Source: an uncultured Holophagaceae bacterium
GTDB taxonomy: Bacteria; Acidobacteriota; Holophagae; Holophagales; Holophagaceae
NCBI GenBank assembly: GCA_903913215.1
Contig: CAIWKE010000013.1
Coordinates: forward strand, 1-64,000
Direction of reading: 5' to 3'
DNA: 64,000 nt
A model generated the notes under the pieces. The model searched no databases. It was given only the letters and a program-made list of their open reading frames with translations, and was not told the origin of the DNA. Of the stretch, positions 1 to 9,613 are shown piece after piece (positions within the stretch are counted from its first letter, which is position 1; every line of letters begins with the position of its first letter). Made by a program: the position numbers and the translations under genes.

Positions 1-138
1 ACCAAACAACAGGGCATGAATTGCTCGTGAGGCAGTCGAACTGCGGTCGGGCTACGCCCTCCCTGCGTCCGACTGCCTCAAATCTGGGGGGTCAGGAGTT
101 TTGTCGCGAAGAGGGGTCAATAGTTTTGTCGGTTGACA
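1..138. mobile_element. Possible terminal remnant of an IS21-like insertion sequence
   Basis: Two 19-bp near-identical direct repeats, GGGGTCAGGAGTTTTGTCG at 87-105 and GGGGTCAATAGTTTTGTCG at 113-131, lie 26 bp apart. The second runs into GTTGACA, ending at 138. Read on the other strand, the end is TGTCAACCGACAAAA, which starts with TGT and is followed by a second internal copy. Multiple terminal repeats of this kind are typical of IS21-family ends. Left of them is a 10-bp inverted repeat (29-38 with 70-79) that could be the terminator of a gene lying off the window. No transposase is visible, so the family assignment rests on the terminal architecture only. Confidence 0.4.
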
Positions 139-334
139 GGGCTAAATCCTGGTCCATTCCGGATCACTTAGACTGAGCCCAGAGGCACCACTCAAATCAA
201 CCGTGGTTCTCCTGAATGACTGGGCAATACCAATATAAATAACCTCACACCAAGGCCCGAGCCCCCGGCAAGTTGCGGCGGATTTCATAATCCGTGATGG
301 GAATGGCTCCTGAGAATTCTGGCCGCCCCTTCAC
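139..334. other. Intergenic, no gene seen
   Basis: No convincing coding frame, RNA or repeat is visible between the IS-like end and the small CoiA-like gene. Confidence 0.5.
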
Positions 335-652
335 TCAAGCTTCCGATAGCCCAGCAGGGAAAGTCTTGAGGCGCATGGCTCCGGCATGACCCTCGAGTTC
401 CAGCCACTTGCTTGAGCGATTGAAGAAGCTTCCACCTTGGACACTCGCATCAGCCGGTGCAGACCGGAGTTCGCAATCGAATCCCTTGGGGTCGTAGGGT
501 GCATGAGCAAAGTGAGGGATGTTTACATTCCCACGCCTAAAGGTAGCCTTGGCCCCACACTCCATACAGAAATAGGTCGTCCAACGCGTCTGCGTGGGAG
601 TGCCTTCCACTCTGACCAAAACGCCTCGAACCAAGTAACATGCGTGCTTCAT
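335..652 (-). CDS. Small CoiA-like zinc-binding N-terminal domain protein
   Basis: A protein of 105 residues. Near the N-terminus it has a CxxC knuckle (FCMECGAKATFRRG) followed by PHFAHAP. This Cys-Cys ... His-Phe-xx-His pattern is the N-terminal zinc-ribbon signature of competence CoiA-like and related nuclease-associated proteins. Those proteins normally continue into a PD-(D/E)XK nuclease, which is absent here, so this is either a stand-alone zinc domain or a truncated remnant. I chose the ATG at 652; a TTG at 673 would add seven residues. Neither has a clear ribosome binding site. It lies in the island cargo next to nuclease-helicase genes. The family resemblance is from motif reading only. 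Confidence 0.45.
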   Translation of the reverse strand: MKHACYLVRGVLVRVEGTPTQTRWTTYFCMECGAKATFRRGNVNIPHFAHAPYDPKGFDCELRSAPADASVQGGSFFNRSSKWLELEGHAGAMRLKTFPAGLSEA

Positions 653-673
653 AGTTCGTAAATTTCTAAACAA

Positions 674-1155
674 ATAGCCAGCCAGTTCTCAAATTTCCTT
701 TCATTCAGTTAAAATCGCATGCTGATTCCTGGATAACTAGAATTCGAGGTATGGGTTAGTCCAACCATTGATTGCTGATTCTCATTGGTCTATTTGAATT
801 TCATAATTGGACGAAATCCGAGCTTCTGGTGCTAAATTTCTTTCTTCTCAAAGCTTTTGAGACCAGTTGCTATTCGCCAGTATTTTTCCATTCTGTCAAG
901 TTGTCTTTCATGAAAAAAATAAGCTTTATTACTAGTGTTTGCTTCAACCAGATGGAGCGATCACCTTCTAAGAACACCCTTTTTTGATGTGTAAGAATAT
1001 TTCAGAGACTAGAGTAACCATGGTTTCTGTATATTCAGTTCCAAGGAAATAGAAAACAATTTGAGACATACATATATGATTCTTGTTTGGATTATAATCC
1101 CAATCTAGTGCACACTTCCTGTAGGCGTCCGTATCATGCATATTAGGATGGCAAC
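674..1155. other. AT-rich intergenic region
   Basis: This stretch is clearly more AT-rich than the rest of the window. Short frames on both strands have low-complexity hydrophobic translations with no recognisable domain. I see no tRNA, repeat array or strong hairpin. The composition fits recently acquired or degraded DNA. Confidence 0.5.
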
Positions 1156-1359
1156 ATGACATCTGAAGGCATTGATCCAACTAGATTCAATCGTACGAAT
1201 GGCTTCGATTCTTCGGACAAATTTGCTGACATTACGAATCCTGAGGAAATTCACCGCCCGCCGGAATTTAGCGCCCCATGCCCATTCGAAGATGAGGAGT
1301 TCCTGCTTTATCTTGAGGATTTAGCTGATGGCATGAGCCTAGCCGACGCTGGCCCATGA
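1156..1359 (+). CDS. Small acidic hypothetical protein
   Basis: A frame of 67 residues starting at an ATG with an AGGATGG stretch seven bases upstream as a possible ribosome binding site. The translation is acidic, with an EDEEF run near residue 50, and ends shortly before the 3' end of the large helicase gene on the opposite strand. I recognise no family. It may be real because of the start context and the amino-acid composition, but a random short frame is not excluded. Confidence 0.3.
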   Translation: MTSEGIDPTRFNRTNGFDSSDKFADITNPEEIHRPPEFSAPCPFEDEEFLLYLEDLADGMSLADAGP

Positions 1360-1408
1360 ACCAATGCTCCGGGGAACCAGTCGCCGGGACGATTCTAGGC
1401 GGTCCGGC

Positions 1409-4400
1409 TTAGATATCAGAACTAATGGCCTCATCAATTCGATTTAATACATCGAAGGGGGTCTCCATCACCTCGCGTCCCCCGAATCTGAGCACCTTGT
1501 AACCCTGTCCCAGTAGGTAGGTATCCCTGGACTTGTCCTGAACCTGCGTATTTTGATGAAATTCTCGCCCATCCACCTCAAGAACGAGGCGCCGCCCCAT
1601 CGCACTCTTCAGGATGAAGTCCACTTCAAGGTCCCCAACTCGGGGATGGACCTGGGGCTCCCATCCCTTCAAAACGAGCCAGCTGAACAACTCCAGCTCT
1701 GCTGGGCTCGTGTCCCTTAAGACTTGGATCTCTTTGCAGTAGACCGCAAGTTTGTGGAGGGTGCCCTTCTGCATCCTGCAATAGTCCAAGTCCGCCACAA
1801 CATAGAGCACCTCTCGCGCCCGTGTTAGCGCAACATTGATGAGATTTGGTGGTGATTCGACCCACCTCGCCGCTGACTCATCTATGCCCCTGGCCACAAC
1901 AGGGCTGAAAATAATTACATCTCTCTCATCGCCCTGGAACCCGTTTGCGGTGTCCACTAAGATTTCGGATGCTTGGCCTATTTTATCGAGTTCCTCCCGC
2001 AACCATTCCTTCTGACCACGGAAGGGGGTCACGATTCCGATTTCAATGGAGCGATCGCCGGAGGCCCTCAGCGTGTTTACTACGCTGAGGACCTCCCTTC
2101 CTTCCTGCTCGTTGAACCAACTTCCGTTTCGGCCCCGCCTTCGCGCACTGCCCGCCACCTGGACCGGGTGGATACCACTTCCCACGGGAAGGCGGTTCTG
2201 CAACTGAGGGTCCTTCTTGAGTTCCAATCGCTGGTTATAGATGTAACGATTGGAGAACCCAATGATCTGCGGATGGCTTCGAAAGTGCTCCTCCAACATG
2301 ATCACATCGGCCCGTCTCCTAGGGAGAGCCTCCGTTGCAGTGTTATAAACATTGTTCTTAGCGTGTCCGATCACGTTTAGGTAAGGCTCCACATCATGCT
2401 TACGGGCCAGTATTAATTCCTCTGCCTCGCGGATCGTGGGGATTGCAGGCAACTGGTTGTCGTCCCCGATGACGGTCAGGCTTCGCCCCCGATACATCAA
2501 GGGCAAGAGGTTAGTGAGCGTGCACTGGGAGGCCTCATCTATAACAACGATGTCGAAGAGCTCCGGCAGCATAGGAATGGCCTGGGCTGCTTGGGCGGTC
2601 GTGATCCAAATCGGTACTAGTCGCAGTGCCCTCCTGAAGAGCCCGTAGTCCGCAGGTGCAACCTCGGGTCTCCGCTGGAGGGATTTCTCCAAGGCGTCCA
2701 CAGCTTGAATTGCCTCGGTATCCACCTTTAGTCGTGAGCGCCACCTCTCCTTTGCCTCATGGAATGAAGTGCGCTCCAGTTCCGCATCGATCTGTTCGAC
2801 CCGCCCCCGGATTCGCTCCGCGCTGAAGACCGTAAAGACATGGTTGAGGTCCTCTGTGGGCCAGTCTTTGTCCGGACTTTCCAAGATTCCCTCTGCCATC
2901 CTGACGGCTTCTGCCTTTCCCTGGGTCTCAGGTAGGAGATCGATGGCGATGTGCAGGTTCTCCGTGGCCCAATTTAGCTCCCGAGTTAGTTCACGCTGTA
3001 GGATGGGTAGATCCACCTCGTGGAAATGGGACCACCGTGAGATCCAATCCAGGACTTGGTCCAGGAAGGTCTGCCCCCCCTCAAGTGACGGCCATCCGCC
3101 GAGCGTCGCAGGGACACGGACCATTGAGTCCTGTGGTTGCAGCGCACGCCACCCTTGTACACGGTCTGCGAGGGTTGGGATTTCCCCCTGCCTGCGGTGG
3201 AGGTCCATCACAGTCAATTGATGGGCCCTGGTCATGCTCCAGGCTTCGAGCAACTCGGTCAGTTCGCCCGAATAGAGATACTTCCTAGCCAAACCCAAGG
3301 TCTCTGATCCTGGAAAATCTGCAAGTTGCTGGAGGGATGTTTCGAAACCCTTGCCACGGCCTTTTCTCCAAGCCTCTCTGATAGGGATGCCGCCGGCAAA
3401 ATGCAGCCACTCCTGAGCAATGCAACTAATCGCCTGCTCCGTGGCCTCCTTCTCACAGCGACGCCGCCAAGCATGAGCGGCCTGCTCGGACACCCTCCAC
3501 TGTCTGCCGAGTTGACTAGCGATGGAGGCCCAGGCCTCCGGCTCAAACCCATGTGGGGCCGGCCCGACCTTCAGCAGGCTACATCGATGGCGTAAATGCC
3601 CAAGTTCATGCTCAAGGTTTTCCCTTAATGGCCGGGCCCCTTCCAATTCTCCGCACAGCCCCCCCCACTCGACTAGGCAGGACAAAATGGGACGCAGGCG
3701 TTGGTGAAGGTCTTGGCTCAGCGGACCCAGGTCCGCGAGCACCTCCAGCGGGAGATGGGGGCGAATTGAGTGGAAGTCGCTGTTGAGGGCCCGACCAAGG
3801 CGCGCCCTGCGTGACCAGGGGAGGAAATCCAATCGACCTTCCTCCAGAGTGAGCCATTCTCCGAAATGACAAGACCAACTAGTTACAGCGTCCATGGGGG
3901 GCTGGACCGATTCCATGAGCCCAAGAGCGAGCAGTTTTTGTTTACATGCCGCATGGGTGGCATCCAATTGATCCAGCTTCTTCGCCTTGGGAAAGGAGTC
4001 TGCCCTCAATCGTTCGATGGCTTCAATAACAGCCCTCGCCTGCTCTCCATATGCAATAGCCGTCTCTTCTGAGCCCCAGTCATCGAAGGCAGCATCCCAA
4101 GTAATGGCCTCCAAGATTGGGTCCAGATTAGATGTGATAAAGGACCGGTAACGTTGTTCCCAGTCCATGCCCTGAGCCGGATTTGGCCCATTCACCAACC
4201 ACAGCCAGTCCCCCGCCTGATCAGGATCCAGTCCCACCTTTCTTGCTTGCAGGTTCCTGCCTTGCTCAGCCTCACCTTGCTTCGACCTCATTTCCGCGCA
4301 GAGACGTGAATCCTCCTCCGCCTGGGCCTTGGCCTTATCGATGGAATCAAGCCATTCCTTGGTCTCATGGAAGCGGTTCCCGAGGGTCGAAGCTGTCAAA

Positions 4401-5761
4401 CCTGGAAACCCGAGCTGTTTCTGCTCCTCAATCAACTGGGCGATCTTCTCGTCCCGCTCCTGGCTTTTACCGTGAAAAGCACTATAGGCGGTCAGGGCCG
4501 CCTTCCGGGCCTCGCCAATTCGCTGGGGGATGTGGCTGTCCAGGTTGACTTGGAGCTTTTGTTTCTCCTCCAGCAGTTTCCCGCGTGCCGTGGATGCGGT
4601 CGTTCCATCTCCCGCTGCATCGGCATCCTTAGCCCCCGCAATGTTCAAGGTCCTGCGGAGAACATCTGCAATGTTTTGCCGGTTTCTTGCACCGGCGCGC
4701 ACAGCAATGGGAAACTGCGATTCAAACTTCTCCACCCGCTCGCGGACCACGTCTACGGCCTTGTTGTTGTTGCTAGCGAACAGGACACTCTTTCCCTGGG
4801 CCCATGCGTTCAGTAGCAGGGACACTACGATCTGGCTCTTTCCTGTTCCGGGAGGGCCGCTGATGACAGTCAGGGGCTGCTGGTCCAGAATCCGCTGGAC
4901 GGCCTCCTTCTGGACCCTGTTCAGGGGGACAAGGGGTAGCAGTTCTGATGACTCAGGAGGATCCCCGGGCTGTGGATCCTCTAGGAGCCTCAGCCCCCCG
5001 AGACCCTCCCGGTCCCTGGCTAGGTTCGCCTCCAGTTGCTCGTAATCCTTTAACAAGTAGCGGGTCAGAGCAGAGAACTGTTGAGTCGGCTTGAACAGCA
5101 TCCATGGTGTGGGAAGGATCTTAAAGATATTTGTGTTGGGGCAGTTCTTACTTAATTCCGCCTCGAGGGCGGGAAACTTTGAGGCCATTACTTCCAGGAT
5201 GGCCTCGTGCATGGCCCGTCCGGTGGAATTGGCGCGACTGGTGGCCGCTTCGATCAATTGAGATGCCAACTCCTCCAACTGACAGTCGGGATCCAACTCA
5301 AATCGGGTGAATTGGCTAAGCACCAATGGGGAAAGATTCCATTTCCCCTGGACTGGCGTCAATTCTAGACCACCACTGACGTTAAGACAGGCCACCTCTC
5401 GATATAGGATGGGGCACCACTGAGGATCCGAGGTGTTGTTCGCGCCCTTTGACCATTTCATGTAGCCGGGCCCCCCAAGGAACAGGCTCTCGGCCTGCCC
5501 CTGCTCTAGGGCAAGACGGAACGGCTTGCTTTGCAGAGCCTCGACGGGAATTACCCAGGGACCCGCCAGCCTACTAGGCGTAAAGGTCTGTAGACTCGAC
5601 CAACGGTCGGATTGATCATCCTTCCCGTTAAGTGCGAAAAATCCCTCCTCGGCCCGAGTGACGATTTCCTTGTGGAACCTAACGATTTGAAGCCAGGGCA
5701 ATTCTCTGCGGCGATGGGTGCCTGGTTGGGGGGATAGGCTTTTCACGGTCATGGGCAGCAT
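1409..5761 (-). CDS. Giant SF1 (Upf1/COG1112-like) helicase with C-terminal Vsr/DUF559-like nuclease
   Basis: A protein of 1450 residues. The first ~280 residues have no motif I recognise. Walker A (SGPPGTGKS) lies near residue 301 and motif Ia (SNNNKAVDVV) near 330. A helical, coiled-coil-rich insertion of about 650 residues follows. The second helicase half has DEASQ near 1073, GDDNQLPA near 1099, a FRSHP motif, GFQGDERDV near 1275 and NVALTRARE near 1310. The last ~100 residues contain DLEVDFIL and LVLEVDGREFH, then a VLRFGG end. This is the D...ExD pattern of Vsr/DUF559 (MTES_1575-like) endonucleases. The family is expected to translocate on nucleic acid and cut it. The architecture resembles the Hhe (DUF4011-helicase-Vsr) defence gene, but I cannot see a DUF4011 N-terminus. 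It is transcribed divergently from a second helicase-nuclease, with 342 bp between them. The ATG at 5761 and a second ATG four codons in are both possible starts. Confidence 0.85.
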   Translation of the reverse strand: MLPMTVKSLSPQPGTHRRRELPWLQIVRFHKEIVTRAEEGFFALNGKDDQSDRWSSLQTFTPSRLAGPWVIPVEALQSKPFRLALEQGQAESLFLGGPGYMKWSKGANNTSDPQWCPILYREVACLNVSGGLELTPVQGKWNLSPLVLSQFTRFELDPDCQLEELASQLIEAATSRANSTGRAMHEAILEVMASKFPALEAELSKNCPNTNIFKILPTPWMLFKPTQQFSALTRYLLKDYEQLEANLARDREGLGGLRLLEDPQPGDPPESSELLPLVPLNRVQKEAVQRILDQQPLTVISGPPGTGKSQIVVSLLLNAWAQGKSVLFASNNNKAVDVVRERVEKFESQFPIAVRAGARNRQNIADVLRRTLNIAGAKDADAAGDGTTASTARGKLLEEKQKLQVNLDSHIPQRIGEARKAALTAYSAFHGKSQERDEKIAQLIEEQKQLGFPGLTASTLGNRFHETKEWLDSIDKAKAQAEEDSRLCAEMRSKQGEAEQGRNLQARKVGLDPDQAGDWLWLVNGPNPAQGMDWEQRYRSFITSNLDPILEAITWDAAFDDWGSEETAIAYGEQARAVIEAIERLRADSFPKAKKLDQLDATHAACKQKLLALGLMESVQPPMDAVTSWSCHFGEWLTLEEGRLDFLPWSRRARLGRALNSDFHSIRPHLPLEVLADLGPLSQDLHQRLRPILSCLVEWGGLCGELEGARPLRENLEHELGHLRHRCSLLKVGPAPHGFEPEAWASIASQLGRQWRVSEQAAHAWRRRCEKEATEQAISCIAQEWLHFAGGIPIREAWRKGRGKGFETSLQQLADFPGSETLGLARKYLYSGELTELLEAWSMTRAHQLTVMDLHRRQGEIPTLADRVQGWRALQPQDSMVRVPATLGGWPSLEGGQTFLDQVLDWISRWSHFHEVDLPILQRELTRELNWATENLHIAIDLLPETQGKAEAVRMAEGILESPDKDWPTEDLNHVFTVFSAERIRGRVEQIDAELERTSFHEAKERWRSRLKVDTEAIQAVDALEKSLQRRPEVAPADYGLFRRALRLVPIWITTAQAAQAIPMLPELFDIVVIDEASQCTLTNLLPLMYRGRSLTVIGDDNQLPAIPTIREAEELILARKHDVEPYLNVIGHAKNNVYNTATEALPRRRADVIMLEEHFRSHPQIIGFSNRYIYNQRLELKKDPQLQNRLPVGSGIHPVQVAGSARRRGRNGSWFNEQEGREVLSVVNTLRASGDRSIEIGIVTPFRGQKEWLREELDKIGQASEILVDTANGFQGDERDVIIFSPVVARGIDESAARWVESPPNLINVALTRAREVLYVVADLDYCRMQKGTLHKLAVYCKEIQVLRDTSPAELELFSWLVLKGWEPQVHPRVGDLEVDFILKSAMGRRLVLEVDGREFHQNTQVQDKSRDTYLLGQGYKVLRFGGREVMETPFDVLNRIDEAISSDI

Positions 5762-6103
5762 CCAGTGAACCCCGAATCGGCATCATGTCCCCGTTGTCAG
5801 ATACTGGTGGGTTCCAACATTCCTACGAGCACCGAACCTGGAGACGTTAAAAGGATAGTGATTACCTACACCATTGCAGCATGCATAAAACGCGGGCAAC
5901 TCAACACCATAATGAGCAGGCTACCGAAAATTTTTGCGACAAAAATCAAATCTACCAAAATCAAGAGACACCAACCAGTGCAAGTCGTAATATTTTTCTG
6001 TTTATGGAATTTTTTCATATGGATATAGTTTACAAAGTCCTTTCGAGATCCAAATGTTTTCCGCAAAACTGGACAGCGCGCTTACCGCGCATCAGGTGAG
6101 TCT
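5762..6103. other. Divergent promoter region between the two helicase-nuclease genes
   Basis: This 342-bp spacer separates two head-to-head genes and contains an AT-rich core at about 5,870-6,060. Both promoters must lie here or be absent. I could not assign specific -35/-10 pairs with confidence. An AGGTGAG ribosome binding site sits just before the rightward gene. Confidence 0.5.
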
Positions 6104-9100
6104 ATGCAACTGAAACTCGAACAAGACTGGAATGAACTGGCTGGGGCCCACTCCAAGGAAAGCCCGGTCAACCTTGTTCCCCGGATGAGGACCCTCCTGG
6201 AAGTGGCGCTAAAGGACCACTACAGGACGAGTGGCGTGGAGTGGCCGCAAGATCTCGCATCCGCCATCTCAAAGTTCATCGAAGGGAATGGCCTGGACCG
6301 AAATCTGAGGTTCTCCCTTCATGAGATCCGGGTGAAAGCGAACCAGGTCCTCCACGAGGGATTCAGGCCTGTGGCAGGGGACGTCAGGAAGGGCCTACAC
6401 ACTCTAAAATCGTTGCTCAGGATTACACACGGCCTCACCCTTGCCATGCCGGTTCCAGCCTCGCCCTCAGCCTCGGCCTCAGAGCATACCGACAACCCGA
6501 CCCCGGCATCGCCCGAAGGCGGAACTCGAACAGAAGATTTCCCAAGGCCTTCTGAAATACTCGAGGCCTCACCTCCTGGAGGAAGGGTTGAAAGGCTCGT
6601 CCGGCTAATGGGCCTCGACCTGCCGGGAGGGGTGCTGGTAGTCCAGGAGATCCAGAAGGATGGGGCGCCCGGTGGGCCCTCAGTCCAGGTGAAGCCGAGC
6701 CCCAGATTCACGGATCTTCTCATCCCAGAGATGATGTACAGGCTTGTCAACTTGATCGACGAGACCATTGATGAGAATGGAATTTCTCATCCCAGGCTGA
6801 TCGTCCTTGAGCCCGACTATCTGGTCAATGTAACCCAGGTGTCGGAATGCCTCCAGAACAGTGGCCCGCAACCGTTTGTGGCCCTACTGGAGGCCTTTGT
6901 GCCACGGGAATCATCTCGAGCCCAGTTCCTAGGCAATATTGTCAACCACCTCTTGGACCGAGAAATTGAGGCTGCAGCCCATAATCTAAATTTTGACTTG
7001 GATGAATTCATCAGAAACGATCTCTTCCAACTCGATCCCCTAATCTGGTCCACCCTCCAAGAATTCCAACAGCCGGATGGCCCTCGTGAGCTAATCGGGG
7101 AGCTCCGGAAGCACCACGCCACCATCCATCACGCGCGAAAACAAGGGTTCATCACCCAGGATCCCAGGTATTCCCAAAGGCCAAGAATTGACCACAGGGC
7201 TGCTTCCCTGGAACCGTCGTTCCTTTCCGCCAGGTACGGGCTGCAGGGACGTCTCGACCTGCTTCACCAGTCTCTTGATGGGTATGATGTCGTCGAATTG
7301 AAAAGCGCCAAGAGTTTCCCGGGCTATTCACGAAAGGTGTGGGGTAACCACGAGGCCCAGGGCCTGCTCTATCGCCTCCTATTAGAAAGGGCGGCCCCCA
7401 CAAAGCAAGCGAGCAGTGGCCAGATCAGCATCCTCTACTCAGCAGCGAAACCCGATGAAGCCCCTCTCAGGCATGTTCTCACGGTGCCCGATACCATTGA
7501 GAAAGTAGTGTCGACCAGGAACAGGATCGTATTAACCGAACTCCTGATTGGGGAGAGTCCAAGCCCCTCCAGGACCCATGCCCTCCTCGAGCCAATCATG
7601 GAAGGGAAGGACAACCTGGGGCTCAAAGGATTCCTTACAAGTCATTCCCAGTGGGTCGCCTCTGCATGGCTTGGTGCTGACCCAGTGGAGTCCGCCTGGG
7701 CCCATGAATACACGCGATTCATAGCCAAGGAGATGAGACTCAGCCTATTGGGTAGGCCGGAAGCGCTAGGCGCACCCGGCAACCAAGCTTCTACATGGCG
7801 AGCACCCGACCGGGCGAAAAAGGTCGCCGGGACTCTTTTGGATGACATGACGGCAGACCCCCGAGATCCAAAAGCCCCATCCAAGTTGAAACTGCGATAC
7901 TCGGCACCCATCGATGGCGTGGAGGATGGCGGAGCCAACTTCCGTGAGGGCGATTCCTTGCTCCTCTACCCTCGTCGGAGGAAAGGGGCAATTGCAACGA
8001 CCAAACTTGGCGCGCTAGAAAGCCAGGTACTCAAAGTGAGCCTGGAATCCTTCCAAGAAGATGGGGTGACCGTCAACTTCATAAACCGGCTGGTCTCTCC
8101 CTCCTTCTTTGAGGACCACGATCTGTGGGCTCTTGAGCCCTCTATCTACGACAACTCCCGCCAGGAATGGGCAGGGCTTTCAGCTATCCTGGCCCTCCCC
8201 GAGGACCAACGGAGGCTCCTTCTGGGCCGGACCCCACCCCTACGTCCCCTGGTGGAGACTCCAAACGACCTAGATCCTGTGGACGCGGCCCTTGCGGCAC
8301 CGAACTATTTCCTTCTATGCGGTCCTCCGGGGACCGGAAAGACGTCAAATGCTCTCAAGCGAATGGTGGAGGAATTGGTCAAGTCTGGAAAGACACTCCT
8401 CCTAGCAGCCTATACGCGTCGGGCTGTGGACGAGATCTGCGCGACTCTGGAGGGCCTGGGTGGGGGTTCACAGTTCGACTACCTGAGACTGACCGCACCG
8501 CTTTACACTGATCCGGCCTACCATGGGCATCTTCTGGACAACCGCCTCGCGGGATGCAAAAGCCGTAAGCAAGTGCGAGACCAGATTCAACAATGCCGTA
8601 TCTTCGTAGGGACTGTTGCCGGTCTGATTCGGAATACAGAACTCTTTCAGTTAAAGGAGTTCGATGTGGCCATAATCGACGAAGCCTCTCAGATCCTGGA
8701 AGTCCCGACCCTCATGCTCGTGAGCAAGGTCAGAAAGTTCATCCTGATCGGCGACCATAAGCAGTTGCCTGCTGTCGTTCAGCAGAACCGGGAGGAAAGC
8801 ACGGTTTCACCCGAGGTAGCCGACCTCATGGGTAGAGAACTTGGTCTGTTTAATTTGCGCAACTCCTACTTCGAGCGGATATATGGCCTCGCACAGGCAA
8901 ACTGGCCGTGGGCTTGCGGCACATTGAAGATTCAGTACCGCATGCACCAGGATATTCTCGAGTTGGTCAACCACCGATACTATGACGGTGTCCTGAGTTG
9001 TGGACAGGACCGGCAACTCCGGGAGGATTTGGGACGCGACCTCTGGCCTGCGTCACGGAGCAAACTAGGTGATTGGATCCGGAAACGGCGAGTGATGTTC

Positions 9101-9613
9101 TTCTCTGCCGAGCGGAGCGGTGAGGATGTCTCATCCAAGGAAAATCATCAGGAAGCGCGTCTTGCGGTCAAGTTCATCATGGAACTCGCCGAGGGATATG
9201 GGTCAACGTTTGATCCGGCGCGCACGGTGGGTGTCATTGCCAGTTACCGGAATCAGGTGGCTCTCATCCGCCGAAATTTGGAGCACTTGGCCGCGGAGCA
9301 TAATATTCCGGGTCTGACCAAGATCACTGTTGACACGGTTGAGAGATTTCAGGGTTCTCAGCGTGATGTGATCATTTACTCCTTTTGCTGCGCCTTTGAT
9401 TGGCAGTTGGAGCAACTGGTGGCCGAATCCGTAGGTTCTGTCGATGGCAAGTCGGTGGACCGGAAACTGAATGTTGCCCTCACCCGTGCCCGGGAGCAGT
9501 TGATCCTGATTGGTGATCCGAAGGTACTAGGAAAGGCCTCTGGATATGCAGGGATCCTAGCTGATATCCGGGCCAAAGGAGGCATGCCGGAGGCAGCGGA
9601 AAACAATTTCTGA
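6104..9613 (+). CDS. HEPN-like/DUF4145 + PD-(D/E)XK nuclease + SF1 helicase fusion (Dna2-like layout)
   Basis: A protein of 1169 residues. Residues ~1-115 resemble DUF4145/HEPN-type helical domains, with a RMRTLLEVALKD helix and IRVKANQVLHEG. A low-complexity Pro/Ser/Ala linker follows. A nuclease region has FLGNIVNHLLDRE near 274, GLQGRLDLL near 378, VVELKSAKS near 395 and an AQGLLY helix near 416. Together these give the H, D, ExK and QxxxY elements of Cas4/RecB/Dna2-type nucleases; I see no iron-sulfur cysteine cluster. The helicase has GPPGTGKT near 741, DEASQ near 859, GDHKQLPA near 882, QYRMH near 943, RFQGSQRDV near 1080 and NVALTRARE near 1122. A nuclease preceding a UvrD/Upf1-class helicase is the order seen in Dna2. 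It starts at an ATG with an AGGTGAG site and shares a divergent promoter region with the other helicase. A role in anti-invader DNA processing is inferred. Confidence 0.85.
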   Translation: MQLKLEQDWNELAGAHSKESPVNLVPRMRTLLEVALKDHYRTSGVEWPQDLASAISKFIEGNGLDRNLRFSLHEIRVKANQVLHEGFRPVAGDVRKGLHTLKSLLRITHGLTLAMPVPASPSASASEHTDNPTPASPEGGTRTEDFPRPSEILEASPPGGRVERLVRLMGLDLPGGVLVVQEIQKDGAPGGPSVQVKPSPRFTDLLIPEMMYRLVNLIDETIDENGISHPRLIVLEPDYLVNVTQVSECLQNSGPQPFVALLEAFVPRESSRAQFLGNIVNHLLDREIEAAAHNLNFDLDEFIRNDLFQLDPLIWSTLQEFQQPDGPRELIGELRKHHATIHHARKQGFITQDPRYSQRPRIDHRAASLEPSFLSARYGLQGRLDLLHQSLDGYDVVELKSAKSFPGYSRKVWGNHEAQGLLYRLLLERAAPTKQASSGQISILYSAAKPDEAPLRHVLTVPDTIEKVVSTRNRIVLTELLIGESPSPSRTHALLEPIMEGKDNLGLKGFLTSHSQWVASAWLGADPVESAWAHEYTRFIAKEMRLSLLGRPEALGAPGNQASTWRAPDRAKKVAGTLLDDMTADPRDPKAPSKLKLRYSAPIDGVEDGGANFREGDSLLLYPRRRKGAIATTKLGALESQVLKVSLESFQEDGVTVNFINRLVSPSFFEDHDLWALEPSIYDNSRQEWAGLSAILALPEDQRRLLLGRTPPLRPLVETPNDLDPVDAALAAPNYFLLCGPPGTGKTSNALKRMVEELVKSGKTLLLAAYTRRAVDEICATLEGLGGGSQFDYLRLTAPLYTDPAYHGHLLDNRLAGCKSRKQVRDQIQQCRIFVGTVAGLIRNTELFQLKEFDVAIIDEASQILEVPTLMLVSKVRKFILIGDHKQLPAVVQQNREESTVSPEVADLMGRELGLFNLRNSYFERIYGLAQANWPWACGTLKIQYRMHQDILELVNHRYYDGVLSCGQDRQLREDLGRDLWPASRSKLGDWIRKRRVMFFSAERSGEDVSSKENHQEARLAVKFIMELAEGYGSTFDPARTVGVIASYRNQVALIRRNLEHLAAEHNIPGLTKITVDTVERFQGSQRDVIIYSFCCAFDWQLEQLVAESVGSVDGKSVDRKLNVALTRAREQLILIGDPKVLGKASGYAGILADIRAKGGMPEAAENNF

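Noticed and set aside
1409-5761. Naming the giant helicase as a known Hhe (DUF4011-helicase-Vsr) protein.
   Set aside because: Helicase and Vsr-like ends fit, but I cannot recognise the DUF4011 domain in the first 280 residues, so identity is not claimed.
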